DNA of 64,000 bases from positions 6,368,026 to 6,432,025 of the forward strand of contig NC_132881.1 of NCBI RefSeq assembly GCF_030463535.1. Reading direction: 5' to 3'. Positions within the stretch are counted from its first letter, which is position 1. Every line of letters starts with the position of its first letter. Both the position numbers and the translations under genes were made by a program. The notes beneath the pieces were generated by a model. It saw only the letters and a list, made by a program, of their open reading frames with translations, had not been told where the DNA came from and searched no databases. Positions 12,945-26,371 of this stretch are shown here, piece after piece. Origin of the DNA: Salminus brasiliensis. Lineage: Eukaryota > Chordata > Actinopteri > Characiformes > Bryconidae.

Positions 12945-13125
12945 TTGGGGAACTTTTGGAGATTCTTTGGTTTTAAACTGTGAAGGAACCTTTAACAGTG
13001 CTTTATAGAACATTTGAGAAAAAGTTTTAGAAGAAAAAGGGTTCCATTAAGGTTCCTTAAAGCACCCTTATAAAGGGTTCTATCACAGTTCCAAAAAGGA
13101 GAATTCCTAAAAGTTCCTCAAATTT
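12945..13125. mobile_element. Palindromic MITE-like element
   Basis: The left arm from GGGGAACTTTTGGAGATTC pairs with the right arm whose reverse complement begins GAGGAACTTTTAGGAATTC. Both continue through a -AACTGTGA-GGAACC- block and a GTGCTTTA block toward the centre. It has no coding capacity. The layout is that of a miniature inverted-repeat transposon. Confidence 0.8.
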
Positions 13126-16100
13126 AATTCATCATATGGTTTTGATTACATGCCATCTCACTTTTATTAACTTTATTTTTACCTGCAGACTTACACTAAA
13201 TAAAACTTAGCTGTCTCAGATTAGGGTGATTCACGCTGCAATGAAGATATACTTTTGAGAAAAATGATTAAAATTGCTGATTTATAGATGAATATATGAA
13301 TAGACAGAAAAGGCCAATGAACAACTCTGCTTGTGATCATGGAGGGCAAAGACGCTCTCTCATACAGAACACGAGTGGGTAATGCCCCTACAACCAGTAA
13401 TAAATCTTAGAGCTCTGTGATACAGTGTCTAATAAGTACAAGCAATTTAAAGGTGCATGCATTTAAATAGTATCCCCATAATTAAATCTAGGTATAAAAA
13501 AAGTAGCAGAAACCAGGTATCTGTCTCTTTATTGCTTTAAAAGATAGACTTCTTCCATTTGTTCTAGTGCAAAATGTCAGAATCATTAATACTATACCAA
13601 AAATATCTAGGTAGAAACATTTTCAACCAATTTTCCTATAAAGTAGTGAGATATATGACATATGAACACTTCAGACGACAAAATCAATATATCAACAAAA
13701 AGGGCTGCATAATGGCACCCATTATCTAATGACTCAATTATAAAATGTACTCCTTTTAGGGTCGCTGTAATTGTTATTTTTTTTCTAAATATATTTTAGC
13801 ATGTCTTTTACATTCACAGCTAGAAACATCTTTAGCTCTTCACTCAAAAAAAGACTATAACATACTATTAACTTGTTTGCCTTATAAACTATAGCTTAGC
13901 TAGTGAGCCATGTCATCGTGCTACACTGTTTTTATCATGCAACAGATGATCTTTGACTAAAATATTCCTTCCAAACTTCAAAATTTTTACAAATTCTGCA
14001 AATTTGTTGTGCAAATGTGCAAACGTGGCTTGTTGAGAATAGGTTAACACCAGCAATTTTACTGTATGGAAGCATGGACATTTAAGTGGAATGATTCCAA
14101 ACCATCTTGCTGAGTTTGAAGAAGCCAGTGTGTGTTCTTTCAAGAAGTGCCCGAATCACATGGTTGATAACTACTCAAACTGGCATCTTTAAAGCCACAT
14201 CCTTCTTTACTTATTTTCATTAACAGGAGCCAACACTTCTGCAATTTCAGGATTAAATTAAATGTTGAAGGTACAAGCCTTAAGAGAGTTGATCTGGACT
14301 AGCATAAAAAAAAGACTACTCACTTCAGTAAGTAGAACATCTGCCCTGAGCTTCTGCCCTGGAGATCCTGCACAACATGTTTCACATTATACAATCACAC
14401 TGCACAATTCTGAGTAGCCATGCCCTAGCCAAGGCATTGGAAATACTCCTAACACCACCACATATTGTCTATGATGCAAAGCACCAAAAGCTGATTAGAA
14501 ACCTTAGCCAGCTCAACGCGAGTGAGTGGGTTTAAAGGTTCCTAAACGGTTATTGGCTTGAAAGTAAACTACTACGAAAACATTATATGGAGGTTCTCCT
14601 GAACATTAAAAAGGTTCCTCACACACATACGTCTATTTCACAAACAGTACTTCCCCTTAACAGCCATCTGTTCAAAGGCTCTTTTGTAAATCAATTGTGT
14701 GAGGGTCTTCTATGGCACCACTTTTACATCATCCTTATTATTAGACATTAGATAGGTAGAGCTCATAAAGCGGCCAGTGGATGAAACTATAAGGACGTTT
14801 TTTTCGAATACAGTGCATTGTTAGGAGTGCTTGTAGTCTCATATCCATACACACACCACTTCCAGTATACGGCAGCACTCTGGGAGAGGTTCACACACAT
14901 CCCTAATAGCCACTGCTTTTAGAAGTACAACCTCAATGTCCCACAGCTCCAAACATTTTGCCAACATCACAAGTCTGGCCCGGGTTAAAGCTCCACTTAA
15001 TTTATAGATGACCTGATCCCGCATGGGGAAAGAGATTTAAATCCGAGCTCTTCTAAAGACTTCCAACTTCTGACATTAATCCTCATGCAACACTAATGAG
15101 ATTTATAGCTACACAGATTCCCACTGCCAAATAGCAAAAATTTGCTGTTAACCGTAGTCCATATTTAAATAATTTAGTGTGGTTGTAATGGGCTCATCCA
15201 AGCTAAGCCTAAGTACTGAATACATTTCCAGTCTCCATTCTCCTCCAAAGCCTTAATTTCTCATGTTTATACATAAGTATCAGGATGCTTATACTATATT
15301 TTGTATTATAATGTTAGAGGGATTTTATGTACCAGAAAAAGCCATTCTCCAACCTCTTCTTTTTCTATAGAAGTAAACTGATTTTTTTTTAGTACTGGAC
15401 CGTCAAAGACTGACTGACTGATATATACTGTGGTTAGTTATGAAACATCATTCTGTATTATTTCAATGTGGAGGTGATATAGCTTGAATAGCCAGATATA
15501 TGTGAATGCATGGTTACATCTTATTCAAAAGTTAGTTCCAGCCACACAAGCTGATTTGAGAAGCGAACACAATATCACTCCGCCAAACATAGTTGCCATA
15601 AATCATTTAATGAACCACGAAGTAACGCAAATGAGCCCCAAGCAAAAGAGAACAACAACGAGCTACAATGAAACTAAAAGGATTAAGATTAATGTGTTAG
15701 AAGGGGTCTGTGTAAGAAGCTGGAGAAGAAACTGCAGGCTGAGCAGTGAGTGAGTGGAGGTGGAACTGTGACGTAGCAACATGCTGCTTGTTAAGGAACT
15801 ATAAATTAGAAATTCTAACATCAAAACAATAGATGCTATGCTCACGCCTCAATGTATTTATTTCTTACTTTTTTTATTTTCTGTTATTAAACTGTTGTTT
15901 AAAGCAAGAAAACACTCTTGTGAAATAACAGCATGGCTATAAAATAATACATTTAAAAAGGAAGGAAATGAAGATGTCCTGGTCTTCCATAATGTGGGCT
16001 CTTTAAATGACATAAGAGTGGGTAACAACATGAGAAGTATTAACTGCTAAAAAATAAAAGTATAATATGTGAAAGTCCAATATAAGCCCTGATATACTTT

Positions 16101-16423
16101 TATAGGGAAATAATATTAATAATAATAAACAACAACAAAAAGTAAAAAGTTTTAGTTTCAGATATGGTTGTGCATATGGGGTACCGAACACAAGACACTT
16201 TTCTGTGGACCAAATAGGGTAAATGTTTGAGAATAACAGAGATGAGTAAATGAATTTATCTTTATATACATATAATATGACCGTTTTGTTTAAGAGTTTA
16301 AATGCTTGGTATTGAATGAATATTTTTTATTGTTTTCAATTATTTGGAATTAATCTGAATACAAGAATGCATATGGGGTACCAGGGGCCCTTTTGAGCTC
16401 AGTCCAGAATTTTTCATCTATTC
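13126..16423. other. Long non-coding stretch
   Basis: Only short open frames are seen, the longest being 89 codons at 15484-15753 without recognisable similarity. A weak relative of the GGTTCCT/AGAACC repeat lies around 14530-14730. No RNA gene or exon is recognised. Confidence 0.5.
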
Positions 16424-16425
16424 TT

Positions 16426-16460
<35 letters not shown>

Positions 16461-16461
16461 T
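16424..16461. repeat. TTTA microsatellite
   Basis: About nine TTTA units. A short ATT/TA run follows at about 16537-16562. Confidence 0.95.
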
Positions 16462-16943
16462 ATTTTCTCTCTGATTTCTTCATGCTTTGGCAACTTGCTT
16501 CACATGCTGACATCTGCATTAGGGTTGTGAAGTTTTTATTATTATTATTATATATATATATTTAAATATACTACCACTAATGCAATGTCATTTGTGAGCT
16601 AAACACAAATGGCAAATTCTGTTACATCAGTTACAACTGTTGCAACAGATGCTGGATAGCATTGTGCTGAGTGATGGGGGGGAGCGAGAGGGCAGTGCTC
16701 ACCTTGCTCACCCATAAAACAGTGCGTTAAGCTTCACTCTTTTGGCATGAACTTGTGAAGATGTTTAGACAGTTGCGTCACTTTACTTTTAAAGAAAAAT
16801 GACTAAAAGCTGAAAACAAGCACATAATGTGTTTACTTACATTTAGGTTGGCTTATAAGGGACCTTTCCACTACCTTACACTGAAGCACAGTATTACATA
16901 TTGTACATGACAATGATACGCTCAAGGCTGATGAAAATGAAAA

Positions 16944-17090
16944 GACGCTACAAAGGGCTCTTTGTAGATCAATGCCACTGAAGAACTACTTTTTTACGAG
17001 TATGGATCTGGTTTAAGGCAACCAAAAAGGTTCTTCTTCTTTGGCATCACTCAAAGAACCCTTTGTAGCACCTTTGTTTTTTTTAAGGGT
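16944..17090. mobile_element. Palindromic MITE-like element
   Basis: The left arm GCTACAAAGGGCTCTTTG pairs with the right arm, whose reverse complement reads GCTACAAAGGGTTCTTTG. The inner arms carry AATGCC and GATGCC respectively. It is the same family as 20578-20804 and 43103-43337. Confidence 0.8.
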
Positions 17091-17858
17091 TTAGTTTAGT
17101 TACTTGCTTGCTGTCAGTAATTTACGTAATTACACAAAATACGCAAGTCCTGTAATGATATCGTGGACTATCAGGACAAAGCTAATTATTGCAGGGTGTG
17201 AGGACAAATGTCAGGCTGAGCAGTGAGATACTGAACGTTCTGGGCAATGTTTAGAACATGGCACTGTGTCAGCAGAGCCACAGGAGCTAATCAGATAGAC
17301 GGCTTGTTGAAAATTACACTTCTTGTGGAGTAATTACACGTTATATTATTACTGCAGAGGAAATCAAAACAGGGCAAAATGAGAAAGTGAAACTTTGTTT
17401 AAACGTCCCTCCAGGACAAAGAGTGAGAGAAGGGATGGGAGAGGGGAAAGAGAGCAAGAGAAAGCATCGACTCTGAAAGGAAGGCCTATATTTATTCAGT
17501 GTATAAATCCTAGCTGCTGGGTTTAAAGGAAGTATCAAGACTGCATCAAAGAATGTCCCACTACAAGCAGTGTCTCTCTCTCTTTCTGATGAGCTTTGCT
17601 TCAGCACTGATAGCTTTAAGATCATGGTGATATAAAACAGTTCATTCATTTTGAGGTGGAGACAAGCATGAGGGCTGGGCAAAAAAATTGAGTATGCAAA
17701 TTGGGTGATCAATGTCAACACTGGAGTAGGCAGACCTCACTGGAGAGACACATTTGTCTTAATGTGCTGTTTGCAGCTGGCATTCACACACTGCACTCAA
17801 TACTGACAAGAAATAACAAACAAAACAAAAAAAAGATGCAGCCTTTAGCTACTATTTA
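17091..17858. other. Non-coding stretch, no gene seen
   Basis: A minus-strand open frame of 126 codons (17341-17721) spans this block. Its product has no recognisable domain and is rich in F, L, P and S, so I take it as chance. Confidence 0.5.
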
Positions 17859-18578
17859 ACTGAAAGACTAGATTCCAGACCTTTCTAGGTTTTAACTGTA
17901 AGACTAGATTCCAGACCTTTCTAGGTTTTAACAGAAAGACTAGATTCCAGACCTTTCTAGGTTTTAACTGAAAGACTAGATTCCAGACCTTTCTAGGTTT
18001 TAACTGAAAGACTAGATTCCAGACCTTTCTAGGTTTTAACTGTAAAACTAGATTCCAGACCTTTCTAGGTTTTAACAGAAAGACTAGATTCCAGACCTTT
18101 CTAGGTTTTAACTGAAAGACTAGATTCCAGACCTTTCTAGGTTTTAACTGTAAGACTAGATTCCAGACCTTTCTAGGTTTTAACAGAAAGACTAGATTCC
18201 AGACCTTTCTAGGTTTTAACTGAAAGACTAGATTCCAGACCTTTCTAGGTTTTAACTGTAAGACTAGATTCCAGACCTTTCTAGGTTTTAACTGTAAGAC
18301 TAGATTCCAGACCTTTCTAGGTTTTAACTGAAAGACTAGATTCCAGACCTTTCTAGGTTTTAACTGAAAGACTAGATTCCAGACCTTTCTAAGTTTTAAC
18401 AGAAAGACTAGATTCCAGACCTTTCTAGGTTTTAACAGAAAGACTAGATTCAAGACCTTTCTAGGTTTTAACTGTAAGACTAGATTCCAGACCTTCCTAG
18501 GTTTTAACTTAAAGACTACATTCCAGACCTTTCTAGGTTTAAACTGAAAGACTACATTACAGACCTTTCTAGACTTTA
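17859..18578. repeat. Minisatellite: 20 units of 36 bp
   Basis: Twenty units follow one another with no insertion or deletion (720 bases). The unit runs ACTGAAAGACTAGATTCC then AGACCTTTCTAGGTTTTA. Most units differ only at bases 2-5 (CTGA, CTGT or CAGA). These variants recur as CTGA-CTGT-CAGA, giving a partial 108-base superstructure. The last three units carry the most substitutions, as expected for an array edge. Because 36 is a multiple of 3, the minus strand stays open and reads as a 12-residue repeat, VFQLKPRKVWNL, from 18453 to 17845. Nothing shows that it is translated. Confidence 0.97.
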
Positions 18579-19861
18579 AATTAAGACTGTGACTATGTTC
18601 ATAAGTAGCAGAGGAGTTATTATGCCATTCCTTGGTTATAAAGCAAACAAGAAAGTCAAAAGTGCAAAGTCAAACTATAGTATAATCCATTGACAGTTAT
18701 CTGTTATCACTTAAGAATAAGAATGCTTTTACATTGAATGTAAAGGTTTATGCTTTCTGGGGTAACAAACTGTAAAGGTTTGGGCACTCCTGCTCACAAT
18801 TTCTGTTTCATAATTCACAATAGGCTTCTTCAAGAGGCGCAAGCTGAAGGCTTTACCGCAGCTCTCACAGTTCCCTGACCAAACTCATACAAAATATGTG
18901 GATCAACCTTGAAACGATGGCCCAATCTTACGTAAGAAAGAATAAGTGATAATCCTCCAAAAGAACTCCTACAACAACAAAAATGTTAAAAACAGGCTTT
19001 GCGAGTTCACCACATTAAATAGCTTTACAAATATAATTTTGGTTTTTCACACAAACCAAAGCTTTACAGATTCAGATTGATTAACAGCAGTGCATGCGAT
19101 TAGCCGCCTGGTTAGAAACTGCATTGAAAACAATACACTAAAAGTAATGAGTCTGTTTTGAAAACGCAGGGAGTGAAAAGTACAGAGTAGAAGTATATGG
19201 TATAGTATAGATATTTAAAAAGTACAATAATTAAATACTTATACTTAGTTACTTGCCACCTGTGACAGTATGCTGTGTCTATTACTGCTTCAAACTAACA
19301 GCTGCAAGTCCATTACCTTGTTCTCAGCCAGCAGAAGCAGCACAGGTCTGTCAGAAAGGAAAGCGTCTACAGTAATCAGGTGATCAGAAAGCATGCTGTT
19401 TATGAGGTGGTGAAATATTTTTAAACATCAAACGTTTTTTACCTGATTTCTTCCTCCACTGAACCATTTAAAGACACCACAGTCCTTCATTAAATCATGT
19501 TCTACGAATAAAAGACAGAGAACAAACAATGATCTTGAAAGAGATGGTCTCCTGTAGTCAGAGCGATCTAAGAGAACCACGCTTCGGCTTCAGGGTCAGA
19601 ATTTAATTGAACTTTAATAGTCTTGGGTTTTAAACCTCCCATGATTTAATAGCTGAATTGTTATTGCTGCTTTTTCTAAAACACAGTAGACATGCTTTCT
19701 CACCATTTCAGTTTATGGCTTCTAAACTCTAAAGTCATTGTGTGATACTGTATTTCAAGTACACTTACTTTTGGATTTATATGGATAATAAAAATGTGGC
19801 AAAACTTTAAAAGATGACTTTGTTCTTATTGAATTTCTATCACAACAAAATACTATATTCA
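18579..19861. other. Non-coding stretch, no gene seen
   Basis: A TTTGGGCACTCCTGCTC-like word near 18779 recalls a transposon end seen in other places, but no element can be delimited. No exon is seen. Confidence 0.45.
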
Positions 19862-20060
19862 ATAGTCCAAAAGTATGCAGACGTCCTGCTAGTTAGTAAA
19901 TTTGGCTGACACTGTGCACACACAGCTCCAAGACTATCAAAGCACTGATAATAGATCATAATGCTCTGGAGTCTAAGGTCACCATACCCAAGGCAAAGCA
20001 GCAGCTAAAGGGGTATATTTTGGCTGCTGAACAGTGGAACTGTGTTTTTCTGCGCTCCAA
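19862..20060 (+). repeat. Probable Tc1-like non-coding fragment
   Basis: CCAAAAGTATGCAGACGTCC at one side and CAGTGGAACTGTGTTTTTCTG at the other resemble the end and an internal part of a common fish Tc1-like family (recalled). It is heavily decayed and its boundaries are uncertain. Confidence 0.4.
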
Positions 20061-20577
20061 CCTAATTCCCCCTGGGATAATCTGGAAAGCAAGAATTTAT
20101 CATCCAATATCAGAACCAGCATTCAAATGCAACCAAATCCTCAGAGCAATGTTCTAAGTGTTCTCTTTTATCACAGTCATCTATTATTCCTGGCTCCCCT
20201 CATCAGAGGGGGAACTGGCATCCAATATCACAAAGCAGAAGCCACCCAAACTCCAGCCCAGTCCTTAGAGTTACCCGACCTCTCTTACACTCTTCGCCTA
20301 ATTCCTCATCAAGCTAAAGACATGGTCTGCAAACTAGCATAACCTACTATAAAGCCTTTCAAGAAGAAGGTATACTCATTGAGACATGGACATGGACAAC
20401 TCAAGTCAAGTCAATTTCCACAGACCCAAGATCAGCTTAATGTCTCCATTTGAACTCTTAGTTCACTCTAAATGAATGATAATGAAAAAATAATGATAAT
20501 AAAATTACCAGTAATTATTTTCATGCATTCACACACACACACAAAGTGAACCAATCTAAATGCATAATATTAGAAGT

Positions 20578-20804
20578 ACACTCTATAAATAAAGGTGCTA
20601 CTAATGGTTCTTTGAGTGATGCCATAGAACAACAACTTATGGTTGCATAAAGAATCATTTTTGTAATATAGCTGTGACCATTAACCTGATAGAGAACAAA
20701 CTATATAATCTATATAACAAGCATGTTTTATATGGAACCCAAAGTGGTTCTACTATGGCATCACTCAAAGAGCCTTTTGCAGCACCTTTATTTTTAAGGG
20801 TGTA
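20578..20804. mobile_element. Palindromic MITE-like element, best-preserved copy
   Basis: The left end ACACTCTATAAATAAAGGTGCT pairs with the right end, whose reverse complement begins TACACCCTTAAAAATAAAGG. Both arms continue through GGTTCTTTGAGTGATGCCAT. The element is 227 bases with no coding capacity, making it a miniature inverted-repeat transposon. It serves as the reference for the related copies in this window. Confidence 0.85.
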
Positions 20805-21861
20805 AACTACTCTATGAACTCATCAGACATTTATCTGCGCACTTTCAGCAGGTCTTTTCAGTTTATGCTCGTACTGGTGATGTTTTGTGATCTGAATAGA
20901 GCCACATCTTTTTGAATATTTTTTCCCCCTCTTCAAAACCACTAGTGCAGTAAAGTGTAGGCTATGCTATATATGTAGCCACGTTTTAAAGCATGGTGTG
21001 GCGGGGTGTCTAATCTTGCTTTTTTGATTGGACATGCTGACAGGCTGTTGTCACAAAAGACAAAAGATCCCAAAACAAAAGAAAACAAAAATAAAGATGA
21101 ATGAAATGAAATGATAAAGATGCTGAATGGCAATCTGTATACACTGTGTTCAAAAGAGCAGACATACAGAAGACTCTTCAGGTGTAGAGTTCTGGGACTT
21201 CACAGAGGACGTACAACACATTGTACTGCTGGAGGTTCAGCATTGAAAAGAGTCAAATATAAAATTCTGATGTTTTATTTATTTATTTTTTGGTGTGTGT
21301 CGGTCTCTCCCTGGTATAATCCAGCTCCCCAAACTCTTTACTAAGAGGTTTGGCTGTTTGTTCGAACAGATAAGAACAGGTCAACTATGCATTCCACACT
21401 ACGTAGGAACTTGCTCTGTTTAGTTCCTTAGGCTAGAGGGGCGGGCACCACCTGATGTATTTTTGGATACTGCATAAGTACTTATTAAACATAAAACAAC
21501 TACTAATTACCATTAAAAGCGATTCCAAACTTTTGAACAGTGTATAGTGTATAGTCATTTGTAGTGTGTGTCTCATGCTGTAGTCCTGCTTAGAAACAGA
21601 TGGTGGAGTGTTCAGCCATGACCGCAGCCAGAGCACTAGAATTCACTGCTGAAACAGCTACTAGGGCACTCATGTCCGCAACACTTTTCCGAGAGTATAA
21701 TGACGAAACTGGAGATAAAGCGTTAATTAAGGTTTTCAATCACAATTCCATCGTGCAGAACAACAGACGTCTAATTAGCAGTGATTCTGAGTGGGAGTCG
21801 CTCAGTCATTATGCTCTGAAACAAAGATACAGAAAGACATCTTGCGTCCTCCAACACGGTC
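20805..21861. other. Probable 3' flank or 3' untranslated region of the minus-strand gene
   Basis: If the terminal exon at 21862-22013 is right, the 3' untranslated region runs from 21861 downward. On the minus strand AATAAA words occur in the run at about 21272-21289, roughly 580 bases past the stop, which could serve as a polyadenylation signal but sit in a simple TTTA repeat. The plus strand has a 92-codon open frame at 21600-21878 with no recognisable domain, overlapping this block. Confidence 0.35.
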
Positions 21862-22013
21862 TCAAACCACCACAGTGAGTAAAATGAAGAAGGTGATGAA
21901 GGCCAGTAGCAGGGACAGCTGAAGTGAAAGTAAAGGAGGTGCGATCTGCCCACCCATTAGCGGTTGATAATCTATGCTGTTGTCAGACTGTGAGAGATGC
22001 TTTCCAGCTGTGC
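21862..22013 (-). CDS. mdga: Candidate last exon of an MDGA-family gene (GPI-anchor signal)
   Basis: On the minus strand a consensus acceptor (TTCATACTGACAG) precedes GC, which completes the split codon left by the exon at 43435-43540 to give glycine. The exon then encodes 49 residues and a stop. They begin TAGKHLSQSDNSIDYQPLMG, a polar spacer with small residues suitable as attachment site (near GG or NS). After GQIAPP come about 20 hydrophobic residues (LLSLQLSLLLAFITFFILL) ending in TVVV and stop. This is the classic C-terminal GPI-transamidase signal, removed in the endoplasmic reticulum as the protein is attached to its lipid anchor. Phase, order and the MAM-plus-GPI combination fit MDGA. 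The distance to the previous exon (21.4 kb) is large but reasonable for this family. The link is inferred; the alternative at 32270-32463 is weaker. Confidence 0.55.
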
Positions 22014-22289
22014 CTGTCAGTATGAACAGTGTTTGGATGACTGGTAATGCCAGCTGTGGGTCTAAAGCCAAAGGAGCTCATTTTCACAAAGAGCTTTATG
22101 GTTTACATGGTTCTTTTACACCTTAGGGTCTCTATTAGTGTCACTCTCTGATTTATAAGATGCAATGTTAGAAGCTCCACAAACTCCTGTGAGAGGTACA
22201 GTGGAATAAAAAGGTGTTACTGTGAAAAGCTGTGAGTGAAATATTACTTTATTTCATATATGTTATCGAAGCTATATAGAAGTTTGTCC

Positions 22290-22500
22290 AATTTTCTCTT
22301 TTTTCTCCCAAACCCACCCATTCATAACTCTCCCTAGCACTCCCTAGAGTGTGTCATCTACCCACCCGAAGAGAGCCAATTGTGCTCTCTCTGACTTCGG
22401 CTGCAGATGGCAAAGCGGCATGGCTTGGGGTTCGAACTTGCAACCCCTGGGCCATAGTGGCAGCACAACAGACTGCCAAGCCGAAAGGTTTGATTTTCAG
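22290..22500 (+). repeat. Possible SINE-like or dispersed repeat fragment
   Basis: GGGGTTCGAACTTGCAACCC resembles an RNA polymerase III B box, and the surrounding text resembles a dispersed fish repeat. No clear A box, tail or target duplication is seen. Confidence 0.3.
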
Positions 22501-23043
22501 TCCAACTGACTGGGTTTCCAAAATGTGTATGAGTTGTTCCTAATGTTGCAGATGTTTCTACAATTCTGTGGCGCGGACACAAGAAATTCTCCAGATGACT
22601 TTTCCATGACGGTCATATTTCTGCAGGTGATGCTGCACAGTAGAACAGTGCACCACCCCCCCAGAATCAGCTACTTTTTCCTGATTTTGATGGGGGGGTT
22701 TGATCTGCCTTTCTAGCAATTCTACGAGCAGTTATTTCACAGTCTTCTTGGTCTTGAACGCCTTTCTCTGGTTTGTGGGCATCAATTATTTTAGTGCTAG
22801 GCCGCTGCATAAAGGAGTCTGTAGCAGCTGATTGTTGGAACAAAGTTTTAGTATTTATAAAGCTTTATACTTTGCATTACCTCGCATTTTCTACTAATGA
22901 CTGAGAACAAGCCATAGCCTTTAACAAGCTAATTAAGGTCATCCCATGTGTGGCTGCTCTAAACTGCCTCAATCTATACAATATTTGTTTGCATTTGAAT
23001 GTCCAACATGTGTAGTATCTGGCCTAGTTTATTAGAACAGGTC

Positions 23044-23073
23044 TATTTATTTATTTATTTATTTATTTATTTT
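23044..23073. repeat. TTTA microsatellite
   Basis: About seven TTTA units. Confidence 0.9.
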
Positions 23074-23518
23074 CTGACTGTACAGATCACAGACATCACA
23101 GACTTTTCTAATACATGGCAAACACATCTCTACATCTTTTTAATGACCTTGATAATCCAGTTTGGTAAAGATTACATCATTTTTCCATCCATTTCAGTCC
23201 ACTCTTCCACAAACCACACATTGAGTTCAGTTCAGTTCAGCTAGAGTTCATGTGCTATTCCAGGCCTTTCGTCTGCTGTTCCAGACAGAACTAAATTGGA
23301 ACTGAGGGCAGGTGATCTTGCTGGTCAGTCAAAGTATCCCAGTTTTCCCAACATGTCTGAATACAGATATGGACCTGTGCACCCTAGAGCAGTCACTTCT
23401 GAATGTGGAAGTATCAATAGTACCTGCTTGGATGGACATCAACCACACAGTTAGGAGAAAAGACCACAACAGCACAGTTGGAATGATAAGGAGACGAGAG
23501 CAGAGATGCAGTAGAGCA

Positions 23519-23690
23519 GTTACGCAGTCGTGTGAAAAAGTTAGGACACCCTATGAAAACCTTTGTATCTTTAAATATATTTTAACATCTGGACATTTGA
23601 TCTTTAAAAAAATATATATTATAGATGAGGGTAATATTACTAAACATAAATCATAAATATTATTTATTTTATAGGTGTCCACATTTATTA
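23519..23690 (+). repeat. Probable DNA-transposon end fragment
   Basis: It begins with CAGTCGTGTGAAAAAGTTAG and continues GACACCCTATGAAAACC, a sequence I recall from terminal parts of a vertebrate DNA transposon family. No transposase remains and the other end is not visible. Confidence 0.4.
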
Positions 23691-26371
23691 CTACTTCTAA
23701 TGCCTAAAAATAATAAAACCATTTCCAGCAAAGTTCCCATTTCACAAACACAGAACAAGAGTGGTAGCAAGTCTATTTAGTAGTTATTTTTTGGTGCTTT
23801 TGGCTGTGTTTTATGGAAGAGCAGACAGTTCAGAGACAGTAAGCCTGTACCTGCTGCATTAATTTAAGAGCATTTTCAGTAATGATTTTCCTCTGCTAAT
23901 TGCTTGCGGTCCATGACTGTGACTTGAATAGTCTCAGAATAGAGTGTGAATGAGGCAGTCATTAACAAATGCAGTGTGACGCTCTGGGCCTCGTCGTTTG
24001 AAGACTTACTTATTTATTTAGTCTGTAAACATACTGAATTTCACGTCTCACTGAAAATGCCAGGTTGGGAGAATTCAAATATGCCCTGGAACGGAAAACA
24101 GTTTTTATCTTGGCGTAGTTGATTAATGAGAGTTCAGCCCATGTCCAAGTGACAAGCCATGAACCTTAAACACAGCTGTCTTTGCATTCAAAAGAAAATC
24201 TCACATAAGCAAAACTGAGCTCTAGACGCTTTGATAACTTTCATGTTACCATCATGACACAATGCATTTACACCCGCACAACTTACACAAATCCAGCCCA
24301 CCAGTGAAGACCCTCAGAGCTCTAAAGTTGTGATGCAGTAAAACGCAACATCCACTTCAGGAGAATATGATGATGATGATGCTTGTAGGCAGTTTTCTGA
24401 GACAAACAGCATACACCAGGCTCACTCATGACACTCATGCAAGTTGCTATGCGAACCAGGCTTTGTGACTGCAGCTTTTTCTGTGCCAGCGTCTCCTGAA
24501 TGGTATTTCACACTCAATGAGTGAGGAAGTTAAAGCTAGGGAAGCAAGCAGACATTCATACAGGGGTAAAACCTTAGACATCCCAACTGGCTTTTATCAT
24601 CTCTTCTCTCCAAGTTCCACTCCCTTGAAAACAAAATGGACTACCTTAAGCTAGAGCTAACCACACATCAGAAGGGGAACCCAAAAGCATACTGCAAGGA
24701 AGCAAAAGTCAAGGAAGCGAGATGCTATTTGTACTAGACTTAAAGCTAACCTGGCTACAATCTCTTCAGCTAGCTAACCACACACTCGCTAAGAAGAAAC
24801 AAAACTTAATTACACATTAATAATTACATGTTACAGTTCTGAAAGCACAGCTATGCTATGTTACATGGCTCCTGCGAGCTGTTGCAGTGCTGTAAACCAG
24901 TCAATCAGAGCAGAGCTGTGATTGTAAATAGGCTTGGACAACCACATCTGAGCATTTTTCACTACAACCAAAGTCACTTAATATTTACACATTAAACAAC
25001 TGCATCAAATGCATTCTGTGGCATCTTAAAAAAGGAACGGAAGGCATCTAGAACGTTCATAGCAAATGAAGCCAACAAACAACTCTTTCATGATTATTTA
25101 TTTATACATTTTGGAGTCATATTTCAAATATATTTTTCCTCTAAAATATTTCATTACATGACAGATAATATACAACACCCAGCACTACAAGCTTTCCTCT
25201 GACTTGTGCACTGGTACATCTCCAAAAGTAAAAGAAAATCGAAATAAAATAAAATAAACATCAAATCATCTTTCAGGTCTTTGCACACAACACACAGTCT
25301 GGCCAATTTAACATGAGGAAGATGGTTCAGCCATGGTTCAACCGTTATTGTGAACGTTTGACATCTCAACCATTGTGGCAATGTGAAATGCTAACAATGA
25401 GCTTTCGGCACAGTAATCCAAGCAGTCAACACTGATTACAAAAATGAGCCACGTCGGATAACACCTTAGTGAGTGCAGTGAGAAAGGACGGCCTTTGTAT
25501 GTTAATTTAAAATGTGTTTTAGCTCGTCTTCATTGTGTGAAATTTAAATTTATGGTTCAGTCAAAGGCCCTTGACTTTGCTCCTTTAAGACGATTAGAAG
25601 TAGCACCTCTACACAAGGACAGGATATAAATGATAAAACGAACATGAGTATTGCATTCTGATGAAGTGGTGTATGTATATATATATATACATGTTAAGAT
25701 GTAAATAAAGTGTGATTTGGTGTGAAACGCTTCGATCCACTTACCGACTCAGAATTGTTCACAGTGGCGATAAATGGAAACAGATGACTGAAGAGTTTAT
25801 CGCCTCTAAAAAGCTCCCTCATAGAAGAACCATAATAAGAAATTATGACTTTTATTATTTTATTATCATTATTACATTGTTCTATGACTGTTTTAAAATA
25901 AAACCCTCCATTGTTGAGAGATACATGCAGGGTGTTGCAAAAATATCTTCATATTATGGATTTATTTTGATTTTATACATAAACTTAGAAGACGTGTAGG
26001 TTCGCTGTTGGTTTTGGACATTGGGCATTTGGACATTGGATATATACATATAAATGGCTAGATTTGCATTGTAGGCATCACAACCACTGGTTTCTATCAA
26101 TACCACTGTGAAAAAATTGTCAGTTTCCTCTACAATGAACCATTTCACATCAAAACCAGTCGGAATGACTCTGTTAACATCAAGTATTGGATTATGCATA
26201 CATTTTGAATAAACAAACAGAATTACACTGCCATTAAGTGACCACAGGTATTTAAAAACTAAATGCAACCAAATGGATACAGATTGCTACGGTCATTGCA
26301 CTATCCGATATATATATATATATCATTTTACTTCATTTTAGCATTTATTTGGAGATCTGTTAATCTACACC
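23691..26371. other. Intronic stretch, no gene seen
   Basis: Short open frames only. A TA run lies at about 25674-25690 and another at about 26309-26324. No exon, RNA gene or delimited repeat. Confidence 0.5.

Noticed and set aside
17341..17721. Minus-strand 126-codon open frame
   Set aside because: No recognisable domain, no splice partners, composition like neighbouring non-coding DNA.
17845..18453. 202-codon open frame encoding a 12-residue repeat
   Set aside because: Explained by a 36-base minisatellite whose period is a multiple of three; no start context, splice sites or transcript evidence.
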